A stretch of DNA of 64,000 nt from an uncultured Opitutaceae bacterium (GTDB taxonomy: Bacteria; Verrucomicrobiota; Verrucomicrobiia; Opitutales; Opitutaceae). Below are positions 41,985-50,825 of the stretch, piece by piece (the stretch's first letter is position 1; each line of letters starts with the position of its first letter). The position numbers and the translations under genes were made by a program. Location of the stretch: the NCBI GenBank assembly GCA_937958045.1, contig CALFXL010000058.1, positions 29,889 through 93,888 on the forward strand, written 5' to 3'. Under the pieces are notes generated by a model. The model worked only from the letters and a program-made list of their open reading frames with translations, was not told the origin of the DNA and did no database searches.

Positions 41985-42970
41985 CAGGAATCGCGGTTGC
42001 GCGGTGCGCTTGCCTGGTCGATGGCGACGGCGACGAGGATGACGTAGCCTTTGATCACGTATTGGAGCATCGGCGGGACGTTGAGGAGGAAGAGGCCGTT
42101 GTTGAGCACGCCGATGATGAGGCAGCCGAGCACGGTGCCGAAAATCGTGCCGCGTCCGCCCGAGAGCGACGTGCCGCCGATCACGACGGCGGCGATCGCG
42201 TCGAGTTCGTAGCTGAGTCCGGCGTTGGGCTGCGCGGAGTCGAGGCGTGCGGTGACGATGAGACCGGCGACACCCGCGAGCGCGCCGGCGAGAGTGTACA
42301 CCGCGATCTTGATACGCGAGACGTTGAGACCGGTGAGACGCGCGGCGCGTTCATTGCCGCCGACCGCGTAGAGATGGCGGCCGAAACGCGTGCGTTTGGT
42401 CACGACGAGAAACAACACGATAAACGCCGCCATGATCCACACAGGCAGCGGCACACCGAGCCACGCGCCGGTGCCGATGAAACCGAAGTCCGCACCGAGA
42501 CCGGTGATCGGAAATCCGCCGGTCCACAAAAACGCGAGACCGCGCGCGATGCTCAACATGCCGAGCGTTGCGATGAACGGCGGCAGTCGAAAACGCGTGA
42601 TCGCGACACCATTGTGAAAACCGAGCAACGCGCCGACGAGCACGCCGGCGAGGATCGCGCCGGACGTGGTGAATTGCAGATGCACGTCCGTGCCGGGAAT
42701 CGAGAGCCCGTTTTTCACGAGACCTGCGGCGATCGCACCGGCGAAGCCCAGGATGGCACCGACGGAGAGATCGATGCCGCCGCTGAGGATCACGAGCGTC
42801 ATCCCGATCGAGAGACACATGTTGATCGAGACCTGGCGCAGGATGTTGATGCCGTTGTCGGTCGTCAGGAAATGCGGCGAGAGCAGGCTCAACGCGATCG
42901 TCATGAGGACAAGCGCGATCAGCGAGCGGAGTTGAACGAATTGTCCCTTGATGGCTGGAGATAACGGCAT
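41984..42970 (-). CDS. rbsC: Ribose-type ABC transporter permease (RbsC family)
   Basis: The 328-residue protein has about eight to ten hydrophobic helices and RbsC hallmarks: FLTTDNGINILRQVSINMCL, IGMTLVILSGGIDLSVGAIL, GFHNGVAITRFRLPPFIATL, GRHLYAVGGNERAARLTGLN, and AVVIGGTSLSGGRGTIFGTV. It forms the inner-membrane channel for a pentose or related sugar. The ATPase gene ends one base before its start, and its stop shares a base with the DUF1593 start. The name rbsC is by family; xylose, galactose or nucleoside-type importers share this permease. Confidence 0.92.
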   Translation of the reverse strand: MPLSPAIKGQFVQLRSLIALVLMTIALSLLSPHFLTTDNGINILRQVSINMCLSIGMTLVILSGGIDLSVGAILGFAGAIAAGLVKNGLSIPGTDVHLQFTTSGAILAGVLVGALLGFHNGVAITRFRLPPFIATLGMLSIARGLAFLWTGGFPITGLGADFGFIGTGAWLGVPLPVWIMAAFIVLFLVVTKRTRFGRHLYAVGGNERAARLTGLNVSRIKIAVYTLAGALAGVAGLIVTARLDSAQPNAGLSYELDAIAAVVIGGTSLSGGRGTIFGTVLGCLIIGVLNNGLFLLNVPPMLQYVIKGYVILVAVAIDQASAPRNRDS

Positions 42971-42971
42971 G

Positions 42972-44522
42972 TCAGGAAGCGAGGGAGGCTCGGTCGGGCA
43001 GGGCGGCGTGGAGGACGCGCTCAGGCGTGGCTTCGGCGCGGGTGAACTCGGCGGTCTTGCGGCCTTCGCACATGACGACGATGCGATCGGACAACGCGAG
43101 CACCTCCGGTAATTCCGAGGAGACGACGATCAGGCCGAGACCATTGCCCGCGAGCTCGTCGATGAAGGCGTAGATCTCGCGTTTGGCGTTCACGTCGATG
43201 CCGCGCGTCGGTTCGTCGAGCAGCAAAACCTGCGGCTCGGTCGCGAGCCATTTTGCGAGAATGATTTTCTGCTGATTGCCGCCGGAGAGATTCACCACGA
43301 TCTGCGTGAGCGAAGGCGTCTTCACGCGGAAACGATCGACGTAGGGAAGAATGTAGTCGGACTCGCGGCGCCGGCTGACCAGGCCGCCGCGCAACGTGCG
43401 GCGCAGACTGGCGAGACTGGCGTTTGCCGCGACGCTCATCGGGAGGATTAGGCCATCGCGTTTGCGATCTTCCGGCGCGAGCGCGAGCCCGGCGCGAATC
43501 GCATCGGCGGGCGAACGAAAAGAAACGGGTTTCCCGCGGACAAGCACGCGCCCGGTGGTGCGGTCGGGATGCAGACCGAAAATCGCTTCCAACAATTCCG
43601 TGCGACCCGCGCCGACGAGACCGAATATGCCGACGACCTCGCGGCGGTGGAGCGTGAGCGAAACATCGTCTACCAGCAGTCGTCGTCCGGCACCACCGCC
43701 GGCGAGCGTAACGCCCTCGACCTTGAGGATCTCGGCTCCGGGCTCGAACGTGGATTTTTGAAAAACATCTTTCGATTCGCGCCCGGCCATGAGTTGCACG
43801 ATGCGCTCGCGCGTGAGTTCGGAATAAAGCGCTTCGCCGACAACGCGGCCGTCGCGCATGATGACGACGTCGTCGCAAAGCCGCGCGAGTTCCTCGAACT
43901 TGTGCGTGATGTAGACGAGACCGACGCCCTGTTTTTTCAGTTCGGCGATGACGCCAAAAAGCACTTCCACTTCATGCGAAGAAAGCGACGACGTGGGTTC
44001 GTCGAGGATCAAAACGCGTGCGCGGGTGGAGAGCGCCTTGCCGATTTCGACGAGTTGTTGCTGGCCCACGCGCAAGTCGCCCACGAGTGTGTCGGGCGAG
44101 ACGTTGAGATCGAGTCGAGCGAGGATCGCAGCGGTGTCGGCATGAAGCCGGCGATAATCGATGAAACCCGAGGAGCTGCGGGGCTCGCGACCGAGCCAGA
44201 TGTTTTCGGCGATGGAAAGACCGGGGACGAGATTGAGTTCTTGGTGGACGATGCTGATGCCGCGCGCCTGGGCCGCGTGTGGATTGGCGAAGCTCACCGA
44301 TTCGCCATCGCCGAGACGGATCGTGCCGGCGTCGGGCGGGAAGACGCCGGAGAGTACATTCATCAATGTGGATTTACCGGCGCCATTTTCACCGAGCAGC
44401 GCCAGCAACCGGCCGGCCCGAACGCGCAGCGAAACATCCTCGAGCGCGCGAACGCCCGGGAACGTTTTGGTGATGCCCTCGGCTGCGAGCAACACCTCGG
44501 TGGATATCGCCACATCGCTCAC
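42972..44522 (-). CDS. rbsA: Ribose-type ABC transporter ATP-binding protein (RbsA family)
   Basis: The 516-residue protein has two fused ATPase domains. The first has LLGENGAGKSTLMNVLSG, HQELNLVPGLSIAENIWLG, DLRVGQQQLVEIGKAL and LILDEPTSSLSSHE. The second has a degenerate Walker A GLVGAGRTELLEAIFG, PEDRKRDGLILPMSV, NLSGGNQQKIILAKWL and LLLDEPTRGIDVNAK. This is the RbsA/MglA/XylG type. GTG 44522 was chosen as the start because it overlaps the DUF2291 stop as GTGA, repeating the coupling style of the operon, and leads straight into LLAAEGITKTFPGV. It energises import of a sugar. Confidence 0.93.
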   Translation of the reverse strand: MSDVAISTEVLLAAEGITKTFPGVRALEDVSLRVRAGRLLALLGENGAGKSTLMNVLSGVFPPDAGTIRLGDGESVSFANPHAAQARGISIVHQELNLVPGLSIAENIWLGREPRSSSGFIDYRRLHADTAAILARLDLNVSPDTLVGDLRVGQQQLVEIGKALSTRARVLILDEPTSSLSSHEVEVLFGVIAELKKQGVGLVYITHKFEELARLCDDVVIMRDGRVVGEALYSELTRERIVQLMAGRESKDVFQKSTFEPGAEILKVEGVTLAGGGAGRRLLVDDVSLTLHRREVVGIFGLVGAGRTELLEAIFGLHPDRTTGRVLVRGKPVSFRSPADAIRAGLALAPEDRKRDGLILPMSVAANASLASLRRTLRGGLVSRRRESDYILPYVDRFRVKTPSLTQIVVNLSGGNQQKIILAKWLATEPQVLLLDEPTRGIDVNAKREIYAFIDELAGNGLGLIVVSSELPEVLALSDRIVVMCEGRKTAEFTRAEATPERVLHAALPDRASLAS

Positions 44523-45160
44523 GGCAGAACCTCCGCTTGAACGGGGACCAGCGTGAACAACGGCCCGCTCGCGGGCAGCGACTCGGGCGCTTCCGCGCAA
44601 CCGGCGAAGCGGACCGTCGCGCCGACGGTGAGGGATTTGAGCGCAGGCTGCACACGGTCTTCGACGAGACGGTTCAACTCGGCGGAGAGCGCGTTGAATT
44701 CGGAGAGGCCCGGCACGTCGTTGACCTCGATGAGCCCGCTGCCGTCGCGTAGTGTATTTCCGAATACAGGACCGGTGCGCAGCGCGATGACCGCGCCATC
44801 CACGTCGAGCAGCACGCGGCTGCGCTCGACCGCGCTGACGCGGCCGGTGCCTCGAATGAAAAAGTACGCGGCGTTGCCGAGACCTACCCGGTGCGCGTGG
44901 GCTTTCAACGCTTCCGCCGTGTTTCGCTTCAATGCGGTGAGCACCCCCGCGGCGTCCGCTGCCTCGTTCGCCGCCGGCAGGAGCGTTTCGCTCCAGAAGT
45001 TTTCCGCGAAGGACTTCGGTTCGAAGGCTCCGTCGGCGACAGGGGCGTTTTGCGCCACGCTCTTCGAAACGACGCGGAACGGCGGATATGCGATCAGCAG
45101 ACCTACGAAAGCAGCGGCGGCGGCCCACGCGGGCCAGGGAAGTGACAGGCGGTTGATCAC
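44519..45160 (-). CDS. DUF2291-family envelope protein
   Basis: The 213-residue protein has an N-terminal membrane anchor (PAWAAAAAFVGLLIAYPPF) and no lipobox cysteine, then FAENFWSETLLPAANEAADA, GNAAYFFIRGTGRVSAVERS and a small beta-rich C-terminus (ALKSLTVGATVRFAGCAEA). This matches DUF2291, a family typically encoded between the binding protein and RbsA genes of sugar ABC operons. Its function is unknown; an accessory role at the transporter is inferred from constant synteny. It overlaps the RbsA gene by four bases and is 34 bases after the binding-protein gene. Confidence 0.85.
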   Translation of the reverse strand: MINRLSLPWPAWAAAAAFVGLLIAYPPFRVVSKSVAQNAPVADGAFEPKSFAENFWSETLLPAANEAADAAGVLTALKRNTAEALKAHAHRVGLGNAAYFFIRGTGRVSAVERSRVLLDVDGAVIALRTGPVFGNTLRDGSGLIEVNDVPGLSEFNALSAELNRLVEDRVQPALKSLTVGATVRFAGCAEAPESLPASGPLFTLVPVQAEVLP

Positions 45161-45194
45161 AGAGCGATTAGCGGAAGCGGAGGACGATGGCTGA

Positions 45195-46172
45195 TTACTT
45201 GCGGCCGTAATCGCCGAATTTGTTGACGTTGTCGCGTGTCACGAGTTCGACGGCCACGGGGATACGTTGCGGGAAATTGCGTTCACCCTTGAGGTATTTG
45301 TCGGCGTTTTCCGCGGCGGTGCGCGCCATGGTCTTGGGGAACTGCATGACGGTGGCGGTGATTTTTCCTTCGGCGATGGAACGCACGACATCGTCGGCGC
45401 CGTCGAAACCAAAGACCTTCACTTTGTCGGCTTTGCCGGCAGCGAGGAGCGCTTGATACGCGCCCATGGCCATCGCGTCGTTGCCGCAGAACACGGCGTC
45501 GATGTCGGGATGCGCCTGCAGAATCGCTTCGAGCACCTCGAGCGCCTTTGTGCGATCGAACTCGGCGCTTTGTTGCGCGACCATTTTCAAACCGGGAAAA
45601 CGATCGACGACGGAGTGAAAACCTTTGGAGCGATTCCACGTGTTGGTGTCGGCGACGAGGCCCAGCAGCTCGACGTATTTTCCTTCCTCGCCGACTTGCT
45701 CGACGAAGTATTCACCGAGCGCGACGCAGCCGGAGTAGTTGTCCGAAAGCACCTGCGACACGGCGGCGTCGTTGGCCTCGATCTCGCGATCCATGCAGAA
45801 CACGGGAATGCCGGCGGCCTTGGCACGACGCACATTGGCGATGGAGCCTTTGGCGTCGGTGCAGTTGAAGAGAATCGCGCCGTAGCCGGAGGCAATGATG
45901 TTGTCGAAGTGCTGCGATTCTTTCGCGGGATCATTTTGCGAATCGAATTGCACGGCGTCGTAGCCGAGCTCCTTCGCGCGATCCTGGGCAGCGTCGGCGA
46001 GGACCACGAACCAAGGGTTGTTGAGCGTGGAAACGACCACGGCCACGCGACGTGAGGCCGGGGAATTTGCCGATGCGGCGCTGTCGTCGGACGGCGCGCG
46101 TTTGCATCCGAAAAGCAAACTGCCGGAAATCAGGACCAGGGCCGCAAGAACGCGGGAGAGGAGGGCGGGCAT
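45195..46172 (-). CDS. rbsB: Ribose-type periplasmic substrate-binding lipoprotein (RbsB family)
   Basis: The 325-residue protein has a lipoprotein signal (lipobox LLFGC), then VAVVVSTLNNPWFVVLADAA. Ribose-contacting positions known from E. coli RbsB are kept in context: the STLNNP(F/W)F strand (Trp replaces one Phe), Asp-Arg in FCMDREIEA, Arg in WNRSKGFHS, Asn in FCGNDAMAMGA, Asp in FGFDGADDV and Gln in VMQFPKTM. Therefore ribose or a ribosyl compound is the best ligand guess. It heads the ABC operon, with the TonB receptor gene and a terminator upstream. The lipid anchor is a common feature outside Proteobacteria. Confidence 0.92.
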   Translation of the reverse strand: MPALLSRVLAALVLISGSLLFGCKRAPSDDSAASANSPASRRVAVVVSTLNNPWFVVLADAAQDRAKELGYDAVQFDSQNDPAKESQHFDNIIASGYGAILFNCTDAKGSIANVRRAKAAGIPVFCMDREIEANDAAVSQVLSDNYSGCVALGEYFVEQVGEEGKYVELLGLVADTNTWNRSKGFHSVVDRFPGLKMVAQQSAEFDRTKALEVLEAILQAHPDIDAVFCGNDAMAMGAYQALLAAGKADKVKVFGFDGADDVVRSIAEGKITATVMQFPKTMARTAAENADKYLKGERNFPQRIPVAVELVTRDNVNKFGDYGRK

Positions 46173-46193
46173 AGGGATTAACCGAGGATTGAG

Positions 46194-46239
46194 GAAAAAC
46201 CCACTGCACCGGGAGCCGGTGGGACCGCGATGCAGTGGG
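46194..46239 (-). terminator. Terminator between the TonB receptor and the ABC operon
   Basis: Stem cccactgca 46200-46208 / tgcagtggg 46231-46239 (9 bp, perfect) around a GC-rich loop, followed on the minus strand by a T-run. It lies 26 bases past the receptor stop, so the ABC genes either rely on read-through or have their own promoter in the remaining 20-90 bases. Confidence 0.7.
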
Positions 46240-46265
46240 CGCGGGATATGGTTGCTATCGCGAAC

Positions 46266-49229
46266 TCAGAAGCGCGCGGCAAGTGTGAGCGTCAAAGCGG
46301 CGCCGCCACCGGTGCCTGTGCGTGTCGCGCGGCCATCGGCGAAGTGCTGGCCTTCTTCCGCCTCGGTCACGTTGCGCCCAGCGAGCGAGAGCGTGTACCG
46401 GGAGTTGATGCGGTAGCGGACCTCGGCTTCGTAGACGGTGCGCGCGTCTTTGAATTCGTTGGTGTTTAGGTTGAGCAAGATGTCGTCCACGTGATTGGCG
46501 CGAAACGCGACATACACGCGGCCCTTGGGCGTTTCATAGCTCACGCCCCAATTCCAAATCTCCGGCGTGATGTTCGGCAGTTGGGAGTAGAGCGTCTGGG
46601 AGTTGGCGGCGTTGAAGTTTCCCTCGGTCGTGGTGAGCTTCGTGTAATTGGCGAACACCTCGAGATTGCGGAACCACTCGGGCAATTTCCGGAAGCGATA
46701 ACGGCCCTCGAGTTCGAAACCTTCGATCTTGGCGCGGCCGAGATTGTCGGTCGTCGTGAGTGTGTAGCCGATCAGATCGTTGCCGATGTCGAGTTCGGGA
46801 ATCGGTGCGCTGATGGTGAAGCTATTGTTCACGATATAATCATCGATGTCTTTGCTGAACCACGCGGCTTTCACCGTGCTGCTGCCGGATGGATACCATT
46901 CGACGCTGACATCGATGTTTTCGGCGCGCGACGGTTTGAGCGTGGTGTTGGCGGCGGACACCGTGCCCGTGCCAATGGTCAGACCGGGAATGATGCTGCC
47001 GAAGTTGGGACGAGTGATCGCTTCGGTGTAGCTCGCACGGGCTTGGAGACGGTCGTCGAAACGATAGGTGAGGTGAAGGTATTTAAACGGATCCGGCGTG
47101 TAGCTCGTCGAAGCGCGCGTGGGCGAGAGACGCGCCATGGCATCGGCGAGCGGCGTGGAGGCGTTGATGGTGCCCGTCTGGCGCGCGCCGTGTCCCTCGA
47201 CGTAAGTTTCCTCGATGCGGAGACCGGCGAGCACGTCGAGCTTACCGAAGCTCACATTGCCGAGAAGGTAGTAACCGTAAATTTCTTCGGATACGCGCTG
47301 ATTGCTGCGGAAGGCTTGTACGTAGGAATTGGATACATTCTCCAGAAACGCGTTTGGCTGGATGGCGTAGAGGTCGGCGAGCACAAACGGGCTGATCCAC
47401 GCATCGGGCGCGCGCTCTCCGAACCAGATGTTTGGCGTATAATCGCGTTCGGCGAACTGACGAATGTTGGCGCCCGCGACGGTGTTGTCGTCCGCGGTTC
47501 CCTCGATTCCGTCCGGTCCGACGTAGGTCCAGGTTTTGCTGGGATTGCGACGCGAACGTTCCTGAAGCTGATAAGAAAGACCGGCCTGTATATAGAACGG
47601 GAAACGCGCTTCGAATTCGCGACGTGCGTTTACTTTCGCGGCGGTGATGCGATCGACCGAGTTGCGCGTCCCGACCGAGATGGAATTCGCGGTGATGAGG
47701 TGATTGTTTAAATCATAAATGTCCGCGCCGGCCGTCTGCGTGATGCGCGTGGCGGTGCCCCGGCTGGGATCCTTTTCGAGAATATAACCCACGCCGGAGT
47801 TTTGCGCGGTGACGCCGCCGAACATGCGCGGGAGATAATCGTAGTGATTGGTCGCGCGCGAGAGCGACAGATCGTAGTCGACCGTCCAGTCCGCCCAGCG
47901 ATGTTTAACGCCGGGGTTGATTGTCCACGAGGCGCTGTTCTTGTCGCCGAACGACATGTTTTGCTGCGAATTTCCGCCGCTGGTTTCGACGCGTTCCGGC
48001 GTGGCGGTTCCGACGATGGTGCCGGTGTTGAGGCGGAGAAAACGATTGCGGAACTCGTAATAGTGATCGGTAACCGTGGTGCGAATATACGCGGTGGTGC
48101 TCTCGTTGACTTTATAATCGAAGTTTACGGAACCACCGGTGCGGGACGTGAAGTTCTGGTGATCTTCGCGACTATATTGGCTCACGTAGGTTCCCGATGC
48201 ATTGCTGGTGTAGGTGTTGTACGCCGTGCCACCAAAGCCGCTGACATTGACCTGGCTGACGCTGACGACGACACCGAGCCGGCCACCCAGCAACGTGTCG
48301 GAGTAAGTGAAAGAACCGCCGGGATGGATCTTGCGCTCGGCCTTTTCGTTGGGGCCGGAGCTGCGGCCAAGCGAGAGACTGTCGGAGTTGGCGGTGAGGT
48401 TGACGGTGGCGTTGATGCGACGTCCCTTTTGGAGAAACGCGCTGCGTGTGATCATGTTGACGATGCCGCCGGTGGCGTTGGCGGGCATCCACGGCACGGG
48501 CGCTTTAAAGACCTCCATGCTCTCGATATTATCAATCGTGATCTGATCGAATTCGAACGCTCGATTGGTGGAAGAACTCGAAGCAGCCGCGGCCTGATTG
48601 CCATTGATCATGATCAAATTGGCATTCGCTTCGAGACCGCGGATCGAAACCGTGCGCGGCTCGACGCCCGTGTAGTCCATTTGGAGACCGGGCATCAGTT
48701 TTAGAAACTCGCCGGGATTCGCATCGGAGATGACGCCAAACGCATCGGCGGAAACGACGGTACGCTGGGACTCCGCGTTCTTTTGTTGGTGAACCGCGTA
48801 GGCGTTGCCCTCGCGTTCGGCGGCGACGCGGAACTCGCCCAAGTTGACGATCTCCTCCGACCGAAGTGCGAGATGAACAACCGTCGTTTCACCCGCAGTG
48901 ATGGTGATCGCCGCAGAGGCCGGTTCGAGATCGGTATAGTGGGCGCGTACCGTGTAAGTGCCTGCTGGAATATTATTCAGGCGAAAGCTGCCATCGGCGG
49001 CGGACTGCGTGTAGAAGTTGGTTCCCTCGATACTGACTGCAGCGCGTTCGAGGACTTTTTGAGTGGATTCGTTGACGACCGTACCGGAAAGCGAACCGGT
49101 GCTGGCGGATTGTCCGTGTACTCGGACAGAGGCGAGAAGACCTGAAAGCAATAGGAACAAGGTGACGAACGTCGAAGCGACGGGATGCGGGCGCTGTGAA
49201 GCGACAGCGGTGATGCATGTAGGGATCAT
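46266..49229 (-). CDS. TonB-dependent outer-membrane receptor with carboxypeptidase-regulatory-like domain
   Basis: The 987-residue protein has a signal peptide (VASTFVTLFLLLSGLLASVR), an N-terminal CarbopepD_reg-like domain (TGSLSGTVVNESTQKVLERA, GSFRLNNIPAGTYTVRAHY), a plug (VSADAFGVISDANPGEFLKL, PGLQMDYTGVEPRTVSIRG, NATGGIVNMITRSAF) and a 22-strand barrel ending ALTLTLAARF with terminal Phe, as needed for BAM insertion. It is of the large TonB-Xanth-Caul-like class that takes up carbohydrates. It imports its ligand using the TonB-ExbBD energy system. No SusD partner is present. ATG 49229 was chosen because it precedes the signal peptide. It lies upstream of a ribose-type ABC operon. Confidence 0.94.
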   Translation of the reverse strand: MIPTCITAVASQRPHPVASTFVTLFLLLSGLLASVRVHGQSASTGSLSGTVVNESTQKVLERAAVSIEGTNFYTQSAADGSFRLNNIPAGTYTVRAHYTDLEPASAAITITAGETTVVHLALRSEEIVNLGEFRVAAEREGNAYAVHQQKNAESQRTVVSADAFGVISDANPGEFLKLMPGLQMDYTGVEPRTVSIRGLEANANLIMINGNQAAAASSSSTNRAFEFDQITIDNIESMEVFKAPVPWMPANATGGIVNMITRSAFLQKGRRINATVNLTANSDSLSLGRSSGPNEKAERKIHPGGSFTYSDTLLGGRLGVVVSVSQVNVSGFGGTAYNTYTSNASGTYVSQYSREDHQNFTSRTGGSVNFDYKVNESTTAYIRTTVTDHYYEFRNRFLRLNTGTIVGTATPERVETSGGNSQQNMSFGDKNSASWTINPGVKHRWADWTVDYDLSLSRATNHYDYLPRMFGGVTAQNSGVGYILEKDPSRGTATRITQTAGADIYDLNNHLITANSISVGTRNSVDRITAAKVNARREFEARFPFYIQAGLSYQLQERSRRNPSKTWTYVGPDGIEGTADDNTVAGANIRQFAERDYTPNIWFGERAPDAWISPFVLADLYAIQPNAFLENVSNSYVQAFRSNQRVSEEIYGYYLLGNVSFGKLDVLAGLRIEETYVEGHGARQTGTINASTPLADAMARLSPTRASTSYTPDPFKYLHLTYRFDDRLQARASYTEAITRPNFGSIIPGLTIGTGTVSAANTTLKPSRAENIDVSVEWYPSGSSTVKAAWFSKDIDDYIVNNSFTISAPIPELDIGNDLIGYTLTTTDNLGRAKIEGFELEGRYRFRKLPEWFRNLEVFANYTKLTTTEGNFNAANSQTLYSQLPNITPEIWNWGVSYETPKGRVYVAFRANHVDDILLNLNTNEFKDARTVYEAEVRYRINSRYTLSLAGRNVTEAEEGQHFADGRATRTGTGGGAALTLTLAARF

Positions 49230-49246
49230 TGGCTTGTTGGGGTTGT

Positions 49247-49270
49247 GCACCCACTGAGGGGCAGTGGTGC
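49247..49270 (-). promoter_or_regulatory. Hairpin just upstream of the TonB receptor start
   Basis: gcac/gtgc plus cactg/cagtg stems (9 bp with one bulged C) around a five-base loop, 17 bases before the receptor ATG. It is placed to affect translation or transcript stability; no known riboswitch was recognised. Confidence 0.4.
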
Positions 49271-49384
49271 TCGATAAGCGTAGCATCAAACGCATTTGCG
49301 CGGGCGTCCTGAAAACTCGGGACAGCGGGGCCTGCATGGCTTCCGCGCGCCGCACTTTTTCGCGCCGGCGAAGTCTGTCTCATA

Positions 49385-50713
49385 ATGAACACAGCCAACG
49401 AAGGAACCGACGTGATCGTGATCGGCGGAGGCATCGCGGGCCTGGCCGCCGCGCGCGAACTGGCGCGAAATGGGTGGCGCGTCACTCTGCTCGAAGCGCG
49501 CGAGCGAATGGGCGGACGCATTCTTTCCGCACGTGCGAAAGGACTGAAACAATCGGTCGAACTGGGGGCGGAATTTCTCCACGGCGGTAACGCCGATTTC
49601 CGGGCGCTCGCGCGGCGCGCCGGTATGCAGGTGAAAAACGTGTCGCGGGAAATGTATCAATGGCGCGATGGCCGTCTGGTGCGCGTGCGCGGCTACTGGA
49701 AAAAACTGGCGGCGATGATGGAGACGATCCCGGCGCGCACACGGCGATCGTTGGCCGATTTTCTGGAAGCGTGGACGGAGAAATACACCGCGGAGGAAAT
49801 CGCCGGGGCGCGCGACCATGTGGAGAGTTTTAATGCGGCGCCGGCGTCACGTATGAGCGCGGCCAGTTTGAGTGAAGATCATGCAGGGGCCGATGAACGT
49901 CAGTATCGTCCTGCGGATGGATACACGCCGCTCGTGGACCAGCTGCACGATGAGCTGCGCGAGCTTGGCGTGCGCATTCGGCTGCGAACAACCGTGCGCC
50001 GGGTCGAGTGGGCGGCAGGACGCGTGACGATCGATGCGATGGGCAAAGGCAAGCGCGTGAAGATTCATGCGCAGCGAGCAATCGTGACGCTGCCGCTCGG
50101 CGTTTTGAAGGCGAAGACCGTGACATTTGCTCCGCCGCTCAAAGGCAAAGAGCGGATTATCGAACGGCTCGGGTGGGGCGAAGTCGTGCGCGTGGCGTTG
50201 CGATTTTCTTCGAGATTTTGGCGACGGCGTTTTGTGCCAACAGCCACGCGCGCGAAGCGACCGGGCGAGATCGCGTTCATGAGCGCGCCGGGAAATTTGC
50301 CTGCGGTTTGGTGGGTGCCGTCATCGGAGCCTGTGCTCGTCGGTTGGGTGGGCGGGCCGATGACCAGGCGGCTGGCGCGATTGACGCGTGCGCAGCTCAA
50401 AGCGACTGCGCTGCGATCGCTCGCGAAAATCTGGAGCATCGATGTCGCGATCTTGCGCGCTGAGATGCGCGAGTTTTGGACGCATGATTGGACAGCAGAC
50501 CCGATGACACGCGGTGCTTACAGTTATTCGGTTGCCGGATTTGAGAACGGTCCTTCGCAACTCGCGAAGCCGATTAAGCACACGCTTTATTTTGCGGGCG
50601 AAGCGACGGCCGAAGATCTCGGCACGGTGCACGGAGCGCTCGAAAGCGGTATCGTCGCGGCTGAACAATTGGGACGCGGACCACGCGCTAAACGAACGAA
50701 AACGCGACGCTGA
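49385..50713 (+). CDS. Flavin-containing monoamine oxidase-like protein
   Basis: The 442-residue protein is an FAD-dependent amine oxidase family member: dinucleotide-binding VIVIGGGIAGLAAARELARN (about 10-30), LLEARERMGGRILSA, SVELGAEFLHGGNADFRALA, PADGYTPLVDQLHDEL, and C-terminal LYFAGEATAEDLGTVHGALE with the FAD-binding GEAT/G-T-VHGA pattern. The family oxidises amines or polyamines to aldehydes, giving peroxide and ammonia; the substrate here is unknown. No signal peptide is seen. It is divergent from the TonB receptor gene and convergent with aspS, sharing a bidirectional terminator. Confidence 0.92.
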   Translation: MNTANEGTDVIVIGGGIAGLAAARELARNGWRVTLLEARERMGGRILSARAKGLKQSVELGAEFLHGGNADFRALARRAGMQVKNVSREMYQWRDGRLVRVRGYWKKLAAMMETIPARTRRSLADFLEAWTEKYTAEEIAGARDHVESFNAAPASRMSAASLSEDHAGADERQYRPADGYTPLVDQLHDELRELGVRIRLRTTVRRVEWAAGRVTIDAMGKGKRVKIHAQRAIVTLPLGVLKAKTVTFAPPLKGKERIIERLGWGEVVRVALRFSSRFWRRRFVPTATRAKRPGEIAFMSAPGNLPAVWWVPSSEPVLVGWVGGPMTRRLARLTRAQLKATALRSLAKIWSIDVAILRAEMREFWTHDWTADPMTRGAYSYSVAGFENGPSQLAKPIKHTLYFAGEATAEDLGTVHGALESGIVAAEQLGRGPRAKRTKTRR

Positions 50714-50742
50714 ATCTCCCGCGCGCGCGGTCAGCGGGCACT

Positions 50743-50776
50743 AAAAAGTCGATGCGGTGAAGGCATCGACTTTTTT
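50743..50776. terminator. Bidirectional terminator between the amine oxidase gene and aspS
   Basis: A stem of at least 12 bp (aaaagtcgatgc / gcatcgactttt, loop ggtgaag) has an A-run on the left and a T-run on the right, so it works for both converging genes. Confidence 0.9.
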
Positions 50777-50825
50777 GGTAAAACGCGGCGCGGGCTCCGC
50801 ACAAACGCGTAAACCGGTCGGAGGA

